From positions 47,101,033 to 47,165,032 of the forward strand of contig OZ034967.1 in assembly GCA_964030785.1 (NCBI GenBank): a DNA stretch of 64,000 nt, given 5' to 3'. Shown in pieces: positions 56,981-64,000 of this stretch. Each line of letters opens with the position of its first letter. Within the stretch, counting starts at the first letter, position 1. Made by a program: the position numbers and the translations under genes. Below the pieces are notes generated by a model, which saw only the letters and a list, made by a program, of their open reading frames with translations, ran no database searches and was not told the DNA's origin. This stretch comes from Siderastrea siderea (taxonomy: Eukaryota; Cnidaria; Anthozoa; Scleractinia; Rhizangiidae).

Positions 56981-57974
56981 ATCTGGGACTTGAGGTAGAA
57001 ATTTCAAATCACCATTCCTTTGCTGGAAAAGGAAAAGGGCATATTATCAGCAGTAACTTTGTCTGGGATTCCATGTCTGGCATACACAGACTTCATGGCT
57101 GTTATGACAGAACCAGCAGTCTTGTCTTTTAGAAGACAAAGTTCAGGATACTTGGAATAATAATCAACCACTACTAGGTACGAGTTAGAGTTCAGTTCAA
57201 ATATGTCTGCACGTACCTTCTGCGAGGGCGTGTGGGGGACTTTATTGGGTAACAAAGGGCTCCTTTTGGTTTGTCCTCTGATACTTAAGACATACTGAGC
57301 ACTTAGCAACCATTCGTTCAATTGCAGCACACATACCAGGCCAATAGACTACAACTCTGGCTCTGGACTTGCATTTCTCAATACCAAGGTGGCTCTCGTG
57401 TATGCAATTCAGGACAACTTGTCTCATTTCCTGTGGAATTATGAGCTTCTTTCCAAGGAATAGCAAGCCTTCAGCTTCATGAATTTGAGCACGCAAATTC
57501 CAGTAATGAGCAACTGACACAGGCAGTTTACTTTTGTGAGATGGCCATCCACTCTTCACAACTTTACTTAGCATCTGAAGAGTGTCATCTCAAGCTGTAG
57601 CAGATTTCAATTGTGCTAGCTTCTCGTCTGTCATGGGAAGGTTGGCAACGAGGCTATGAACCATAACTTCCATGTCACTGGATAATTTCAGGTCTGTAGG
57701 CTCTTGAGAGTGTGTCTGCTACATACATGTACTTTCCAGGAGCATACCTGATGTTGACTTCATACTTCTAAACACGCAGAAGCAACCATTAAAGCTTTGG
57801 GGATGACTTGGTCAGCGGCTTTCTGGTAATTGAGACAAGTCGCTTATCGTCTGACTCCACATCTACTGGTCTGCCAGACCCACAGTGGTTAAATCTCTCG
57901 CAGCCCAATACCACTGCAAGAAGTTCCTTTTCTATTTGAGCATAATGTTCCTCTGCTTTAGTAAGGGACACACA

Positions 57975-58213
57975 CACATACATGAATTTCATTTTTGTTA
58001 TTATTATTAGTAGTAGTAGTAGTAGTAGTTAAACACGAATTTTGAGTCGCCAGAAAGGCTAATATCTCCGTGCAACAAAAAAAGGGTGAAAACAGAGAAA
58101 AAAGAAACTTACTTACTTTATAAATACCTACAATAATGACCTAAAATTTTGCACTGTTCATTGAAAAGAAACTGTTTCCAAGAGATGTTTAAAACTAGTT
58201 AGAGAACATTCTT
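57975..58213. mobile_element. About 240-bp insertion in Gypsy RNase H with (TAG)n end
   Basis: RNase H coding stops after DLIAYAL at about 58,215 and resumes with VSLTKAEEHY at about 57,975. The insert ends in about eight TAG/ATT triplets (58,000-58,029). A trinucleotide tail suggests a SINE or truncated LINE 3' end. No target duplication resolved. Confidence 0.5.
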
Positions 58214-58339
58214 TTCTAATGCTTTAAAGCGTAAGCTATCAGGTCTCCATCCTGGAGGATGCATGCTCCCAGACCTGACTTAGACGCATCTACTTGCTCG
58301 TCCGACCAGATACACACTACATCTTTCCATCTGATGTGC

Positions 58340-58584
58340 AATTTAGGGGCCCGAATCGACATGCTGTTTTTTGTGACGCGTCACCCGTCACAATGACGTC
58401 ACTAGTCAGCTTCGTCCTCTGTCTTGTCCCATGATCCGCAATCTGTTAGGTCAGCTTTATATCGACTTATCCGTTCGTACACTTCGTTTGTAAATAGATC
58501 GTAGACTTCATTTTGATCGTAGACTTAGTTTTGTAAATAGTTTTGTAAATAGATCGTACACTTCGTTTTGTTATTTCATAAAAT
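58340..58584 (+). promoter_or_regulatory. 5' flank and presumed promoter of the KDZ gene
   Basis: Contains GTGACGCGTCAC and CAATGACGTCAC (CRE/ATF-like palindromes, about 58,373-58,402). Three near-copies of a TTTTGTAAATAGATCGTA phrase lie just before the ATG (58,488-58,562). The left border of the KDZ element probably lies near 58,325-58,350, where Gypsy homology ends. Promoter function is inference. Confidence 0.35.
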
Positions 58585-59601
58585 ATGCCTTCAAGAGGTG
58601 GCCGAGGTCGCAAGCGATCAGTTATCGATGCTGACAGTTTCATTGACGAAATTCGCCACGAGGCCGAGCAGTCATTGGCCGCAGAAACGAAAGCGCTGGA
58701 TGCCTTTCGCACATTATCTACTCTTCAAATCAATTTGGAAGCGATCAGAACTCTTCCGTCAAAAGTAGTCGCCATGCTCCTGTCAGCTACCCACGAACAG
58801 CACGTTGTGAACTTCATCACCTCTTCCGTTCCAGCGCTTGCAGTTTTGCCTCGGTCACTTCGCACAGAGACTGTTGCGAAGCTCACAGGTGTTTCATTGG
58901 ATAAAGTGAGCATTTAACTTTCTTTTTTTGGCGAATTTAATACTGTTTTTAAGTTCTTGAATAGTTTAACCTTTGTACTTTTATACACATAGGCTGTTAT
59001 TCTTTACGAGGCTTGCTCCATCGTCGAGAAGGACAGTAAAGGCTCGATGGTTTCTGGCGAATTTCCTGTGCTGTTGTCCCCTCCAACTGGTACCTGCCTC
59101 AAGTGCGACCGACTGCTCAGTGAGCATAACAGGCCCACTGATGTTGTGGTTAATGGTATTTGTGGTCAGACTAAGGGCCTAAAGTTCTGCCTCCGCTGCG
59201 ACCATTGCATGGTCAATTATAACTACGACCGATATGGCAATAGGGCGAATGGCTGGTGTCTGTATCCCCAGATCAGGCCTTTTGTTGAGGCGACGGATGT
59301 TTGTTTTGTTGAACGGACACTACTTGAACTCCAGTGTGCCTTGGCGTGAGTTTTTTGTCGTTTCAGCTTATGCTTATTAATTGTTACCCTCTGCCATGCA
59401 CTTCGTTCCACGTACGATAGTTTATAAGCTTAAATTGCTGGCATTTATATCACGATATTGCTCCTGTAGTTTGCTTCTTAATAAATCGCTTTTTTGTTTG
59501 TATTTTTTTGGTTTTAAACCGCGATATTTCCCTTTAATGTCTTAAATGTATTTGTAAAAGTTTGGTCTTTCTGTCACTCAACTAAAAATGCTTTCGTCGT
59601 C

Positions 59602-60026
59602 CCCGGGGGGGGGGGGTACTCCCTATAATGGCCTATACGGGGAGGCTCCGCCCGAAAGGGGTACCTTTTTCAGGCTTCAGGTATATAAAAGGGTAGGGAT
59701 TTCACAAGTTTAGGTATACGAAAGGGTATGGAAATCTGTCATTTAGGTTTTCAAAAGGGTGTTTAATTAAAATATTTCGAACAGATGCAATTTATGGATG
59801 AATTATTTCAATTTATGAAGCGCTACTTGAAAATGACAAGAAAACGTTATGTTTTAAGTCTATACCATGACTTTCAGGTATATAAAAGGGGTACTTTTTT
59901 TATGAAAAGGTACACGAAAGGGGTACAATTTCTGGCAAAATGGTATATAAAAGGGTAAGGGGAAAAAGCTCGGGGCGGAGCCTCCCCGTACAAAACTTCT
60001 TTGGGTACCCCCCCCCCCCCCCCGGG
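59602..60026. mobile_element. 425-bp MITE in intron 2 of the KDZ gene
   Basis: Inverted ends: left CCCGGGGGGGGGGGGTAC; right GTACCC with a long C-run ending GGG. The subterminal GGGGAGGCTCCGCCC at the left is mirrored by GGGGCGGAGCCTCCCC at the right. Flanks TCGTCGTC (59,594-59,601) and TTGTCGTC (60,027-60,034) agree at 7 of 8 bases, suiting a hAT-type 8-bp duplication. The interior is rich in GGTATATAAAAGGGTA phrases. Confidence 0.75.
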
Positions 60027-60131
60027 TTGTCGTCATCGATATTGTCTTTTTATTTTGCAGTAACCACTGCTGGGTAAGCTTCTCCGGCTTTTCAACAGCC
60101 TACAGTGAAGTGTTTAAGCCACAGTCAGGAG

Positions 60132-61110
60132 GTATAAATGTTCACTTTAACATAACAGATCGATCATTGTTATTTTTTCCGAATTGCGCTACGTCAGAAC
60201 CATGCCACGCGAGTTGTACTCGCTCCGAGCCAAATGCCTGAATAACACAAAAATAAACAGGGCGTATTCGTAAATATTTTAAAAATAGGTGAATGATTTT
60301 TTACAGCTACAGGCGAGCGATCGCAATGGAACGTGTTAAATATTTGCAAAACAACGACTTGTTTTCTGGATATTCCAATTTTTGTTTTCAGTTTATTTTT
60401 GGAATCGAAACGAAAATTGCTAGTTCAGCAAGAATGTGTTCAGGCTCAGGATACACGTCATCGTGTCAGGGGTATTACCTGCTGTATTACGCACGTCCGA
60501 TGATGCTAAATAGAGAAATACAACGGGATGGACTGAGTCTACTCATTTTTTGCATGAAATAGACTTCTTTATAAAATGCCATATTTCATGAACTGGTTAG
60601 GGTTTATTTTATTAAACATTTGGAACAAAGTAAATATTTGCATGCGTATAACAGGATTTTATCCGGCCAGGCATGTGGTTTAAAGCAAGAGAAGGAAATT
60701 CATTTCGCACACACTCCGTGACTCTCGCAAACACGACTTTGTGCCTTTCTAGCCAAAAAACTGAAAGAGGTAATCATGCAAACATTAACTGCATAGTTGC
60801 AAACTGCTTTAAGTTTCTTGTTTTTGATGCAAGGGTGAGGACTTTTTTAAAGGTCCTTTAGTGGGGCATTTGAAAGGCTTTTTGGCCCTGGTAGTGGGTT
60901 ATTTGAACACAAATCTTCACAAAATTCAAATGCCCAGGGGTTTCCCGGGAAAGGCATGTTGGACCTTCGATTGTTCTGATACATTACCTTTTTTTAAAAA
61001 AAGCTGTTAATAGTTATATTACATATTTATTTAATAATTTAAATAAAAATTATGGGCGAGAATCGTAAAATTGTTATGATAATGTTGATGATTTTTGCTT
61101 TGCATTTTAG
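60132..61110 (+). other. Intron 3 of the KDZ gene
   Basis: About 980 bp, donor GTATAA, acceptor TTTTAG. No coding block is recognised within it, though an extra exon cannot be excluded because the phase across it (G to AT) already matches. Confidence 0.5.
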
Positions 61111-63695
61111 ATTATGGAGAAAAACAGTGCAGTTCTGCATTTTGGAATGGTGAACTAGAAGCTGAGTTGAGAGATCTGGACAAGTGTGACTTCTTCGGTC
61201 TCTTAAAAAAGAATGACGATCGCGAAAAAGTGATGGAGGAAGTAGACAGGATCCGGTCCAAGACCAATTATCAACATCCTTCTGATGATTGCTCGGAAAT
61301 TTGCAAGGCTCGTGGTAGGGTTACTGTTCATGGATTGCTGGGTTTAGAACATTTGTGTAGCTCAATTGCCTCTGCTCTATCAGGCGTTGATAAAACTTAA
61401 AGAATTTTTTTGTTTTGGACATGCTTTAGTTTAGCATTTGATCTCCTTCCATGAATAATTTCTTTTTAGGTTGTGGGAGGCTCTGGGTTGTAGATGGTCA
61501 GTGGAAGCTCATGTTTTCTCACTGCATGATGCAGAGAAAGGTTTGTCTCTATCACAATTTGTATATATCTATAGCATCAGTTTACAATATACCCTTTGCA
61601 CCAGTCATTTTGCAATTTTTATCAACCAATTACAAAGCCAAACAACATTTTTTTAAATAGTTCTGTTTTTTGTTGTATTTTTATAGTATTTTATAAGGTG
61701 ACATTATACTCTGTCATTCAATCTATTGAAAATAAACTTAGTTTATACAAGTTATTGTAGATGTAACTATGAGTGTACATATTTAAGTTGGCTTTCAATT
61801 TATACTGTGCTTTTTTGTATTTTTTTAACTCTTACAGAATTTTATTCGTGGGCTTCCCCTTTTGAACTACCCAAATGTGTGCACCAATGCCACACAACAT
61901 GGGAAGGCCTTTTGCGATGAGCACATTGAGTACCTGAAAGAGCACCACCCTTCTGCTCCTACAGACATTCTTGGATTTTTAAAGCATTGTGGCATCCAAC
62001 GTGGCGATACAAGTGCATCAGGTAAATCTGTTAATTTTTAGCAACGTCTACAACAACAAAGTTAAATTATCTGTATTTATTGGAAACTCGTGAGGGGTTG
62101 AAATGTGTATTGTGTGTTCACATCATTCAGTCTCGCTATGTACTTACCATATTTGGAAACACGAAGAGATTGTACATGAGTGCTCTATACACGTAACGAC
62201 ATGCAGCAATTTTTAGATTTTACACTGAGTTTCTTTAATTCCGAGCTATCACATCCTAAGTTTCCTACGGAAGCTAAAGAAATTCATTAAGGGTATCCAA
62301 AAGAAATTCTCTATAGTAACTCTACACAACTGAACGACAAAGAAATAGAAGTTATAATTTTTTAATCAATTGAACTTGCATGCAGTAGCTTTTCACCCAA
62401 AACGACTTCAGTCTTCTTTTTAATCATCATCTTTCTCTTGATAGGTTACTGATTTCAACAATATTAGTCTGATTGCAATTCATTTTGTTTAGTCATGTAT
62501 CAATGTCTAAACAAAAACAAGTGTTAAATAATTATAAAGTCAACCAATTTCATTACTAACAACAGGTCCATATTAAATTTTATCCCCTATAACAGATGAT
62601 GTTACCACTGATGTATCTGAAGAAATGCTTCAACACAAGGATGTGTCGAAAGTGGATGAAGTCTTGAATTCATTGGGAACAGAGGCTTCATTACAACTTG
62701 GAAACTGTGCAGTGGAAGCACAAGGTGGGAACATGTTAGAATAAATGGGATATACTTGTAGATTATTTATATTTATAAAGTGATTTCATTTGGAGGAGGT
62801 GTTGCAATAATATTAAGTTGACCATTTGTTCCCTTGAAACTGCAAAATAAGCTTTGAACAGGGAATTGCTTTGTGTTAAAATGTTATATTGATGCATGAA
62901 AACTTTCCCAACAGGAACCACTGGATTCATGGAGAGAGAACATAACGCCCTTTCCAATGTTCTCCAGGATTGCCTCGAGCCTGAACCCACAACATGTAAT
63001 AAAGAAACTGGCGAGAAACAGAGGCTTCAAAAATGGTCTAGAGGACATTTATTTATTGTCAGAGGAGGTGGCATTATTGACAAATAGAGTCCTATTTTCA
63101 AGTGAGTTATACTTTGTCATTAAATTAATTTTAAAAATCTGGATACCAGTGCCAACCAATTTATGTTCAAAAAGTTGTTTTCCATTGTGGTAATTTATCT
63201 CCTCTTTTTCTTTCTAGGTCTGAGAGCCCTTCACAAGTCTTCATAATTGTAATATCCTGGCTTTTTACTATTCTGAAGGCCATGAATCCACTTCACTGGA
63301 GCAATGTGTACTTGGCCTATGACAACATGTGTCATTTGGACGGACTTAAAGCTGCCAGAAAGCCCTTACCATTTTCTTCACCATGGGACAAAGCATGGAT
63401 GTCTATTAACAAGATCATTGACAAACTACATATCCGCAATCATAAGGATACTTCTTGCAAGGAAAAATACAACCCGTCTTCCCTTAAAGAGGAAATTCCA
63501 GAAGGGAACACCATGGCAGCAGAACAGACATTTGTCTGGCTTTCTAGATTTAAAAAAATTGTATGTGCCATGCCCAAGGTCCATCACCTGTTCTACTTGC
63601 ACCGCATGGTAAAACGCCGAAACAAATACACTGTTAACTGCTACAAAAGTGGCAAGAAACCTTTGTTGCCCAGGGCTGGCAAAACTGTTAACTAG

Positions 63696-64000
63696 GTTTT
63701 ACTATTTGTTCCCAATCTCATGCTTTTTTATCATTTGTCCTGAGCTATTTTTTTAGTGGAACTGAGGGTTTGATTGGTTGTTCAGGTCGCAAACTTTAGC
63801 AAATCAAGGGGGTTTAAGTGTGGGGTATTTATTATTATCAGACAAAGCAGGTCGTATTGAAAAATTAGGAGCCAAAGTTTGAGATAGTGAAGCAAACTGC
63901 AGTGATGGAATAATGAATCTGATATTAGATGGTTGTACATTAAAAACATGCAAAATTTATTTGTGCTTGTAATTTGCATTAAACCATACAACCATCAGCA
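63696..64000. other. 3' flank of the KDZ gene
   Basis: AT-rich, no gene seen. The right terminus of the KDZ element is not visible and may lie beyond the window. Confidence 0.4.

Larger units (their letters stand above)
56325..58325 (-). pseudogene. Ty3/Gypsy pol: RNase H and integrase
   Basis: Minus strand, high to low. RNase H: EQVDASKSGLGACILQDG (about 58,300-58,245), then after an insertion SLTKAEEHYAQIEKELLAVV (about 57,965-57,905). Integrase zinc region: IHESHLGIEKCKSRARVVVYWP and CSVCLKYQ (57,410-57,270). Core: VRADIFELNSNSYLVVVDYY (first Asp), RHGIPDKVTADN (second Asp), then a CATCT microsatellite, then NERGIQTITNLLRKA (Glu) and DPYIALLEYTNTP. Carboxyl part: DKQKQNYNRSAKTLPE, APRSYIVTTPDGTAYRCNRRELL, ending after LLARFRDD. 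RT and gag are missing. Stops and frameshifts are present. This is a non-viral LTR retrotransposon relic without env. Confidence 0.85.
58585..63695 (+). pseudogene. KDZ-type transposase, nine exons, one in-frame stop
   Basis: Exons: 58,585-58,905; 58,993-59,345; 60,061-60,131; 61,111-61,314; 61,470-61,540; 61,838-62,021; 62,596-62,724; 62,915-63,101; 63,218-63,695. Every intron is GT...AG and every junction keeps phase, giving 665 codons plus stop. Features: ALPRSLRTETVAK-type amino region; cysteine-rich domain CLKCDRLL...CLRCDHCMVNYNYDRYG; ANHCWVSFSGFSTAYSEVF; LWVVDGQWKLMFSHC (Asp, KDZ D-G-N-like motif); LPLLNYPNVC...FCDEHIEYL; CNKETGEKQRLQKWSRGHL; YLAYDNMCHLDGLKAARKPL (second Asp); KLHIRNHKDTSCKEKYNP; MAAEQTFVWLSRFKKI (Glu). 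One TAG at 63,085-63,087 sits where Trp is expected. Otherwise it is open. KDZ is my best family; the amino region is divergent. Confidence 0.7.

Noticed and set aside
58325..58360. KDZ element inserted exactly into the Gypsy RNase H
   Set aside because: Gypsy homology stops near 58,325, but without the right end of the KDZ element the junction cannot be verified.

Overview
This is eukaryotic DNA with no recognisable host gene, operon, tRNA, rRNA or CRISPR array. It is AT-rich, its coding pieces are split by GT...AG introns, and nearly everything readable is a transposable element or a relic of one. The mix (ISL2EU-type transposons with THAP transposases and YqaJ nucleases, KDZ, Kolobok-like, CACTA/EnSpm, PIF/Harbinger, Penelope-like elements with GIY-YIG nuclease, an L1/Tx1-type LINE and Ty3/Gypsy) points to an invertebrate metazoan. 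An anthozoan cnidarian (stony coral or sea anemone) is my best guess; that is inference from repeat content, not proof.

Layout. 0.9-2.0 kb: dead Penelope-like element (PLE). 3.5-5.8 kb: decayed convergent pair, THAP/DDE transposase (+) and YqaJ-domain gene (-). 6.2-11.1 kb: two Kolobok-like transposase relics (-), one with a multi-exon acidic N-terminal part. 13.0-21.1 kb: PLE end, CACTA-type transposase fragment, a 1.18 kb CACTA-ended element, then a full-length 4.96 kb ISL2EU-type transposon (15,501-20,462) with 84-bp inverted termini and AT target duplication, then another PLE fragment. 22.0-24.2 kb: a MITE, a ~120-bp tandem array, and a solo LTR (22,803-24,165, TSD GGTTA) carrying a nested TTAA-flanked element. 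26.3-29.45 kb: two PLE copies in inverted, head-to-head arrangement.

30.4-34.3 kb: a second copy of the CACTA-transposase/PLE segment, interrupted by a ~1.95 kb TIR element; this copy preserves the empty site of the ISL2EU transposon. 35.5-40.7 kb: an unclassified convergent gene pair that looks like a DNA transposon. 42.4-44.55 kb: a TIR element holding a KDZ C-terminal fragment and two satellite arrays. 45.28-46.49 kb: a Tc1/mariner-like non-autonomous element. 47.4-47.9 kb: third Kolobok-like relic. 48.3-51.3 kb: L1/Tx1-like LINE split by an insertion. 52.2-53.3 kb: PIF/Harbinger relic. 54.4-56.2 kb: possible BEN/coiled-coil gene remnant. 56.3-58.3 kb: Gypsy pol 3' part. 58.6-63.7 kb: nine-exon KDZ-type transposase with one in-frame stop and a MITE in intron 2.

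The strongest new material is the architecture: exact element borders proven by paralogous empty sites and target duplications, a segmental duplication that dates the insertions relative to one another, repeated hammerhead-ribozyme-like motifs at PLE ends, an inverted copy of a coding exon inside an intron of the ISL2EU nuclease gene, and a convergent two-gene element I cannot place in a named superfamily. All reading was by eye; no alignment or database search was run.
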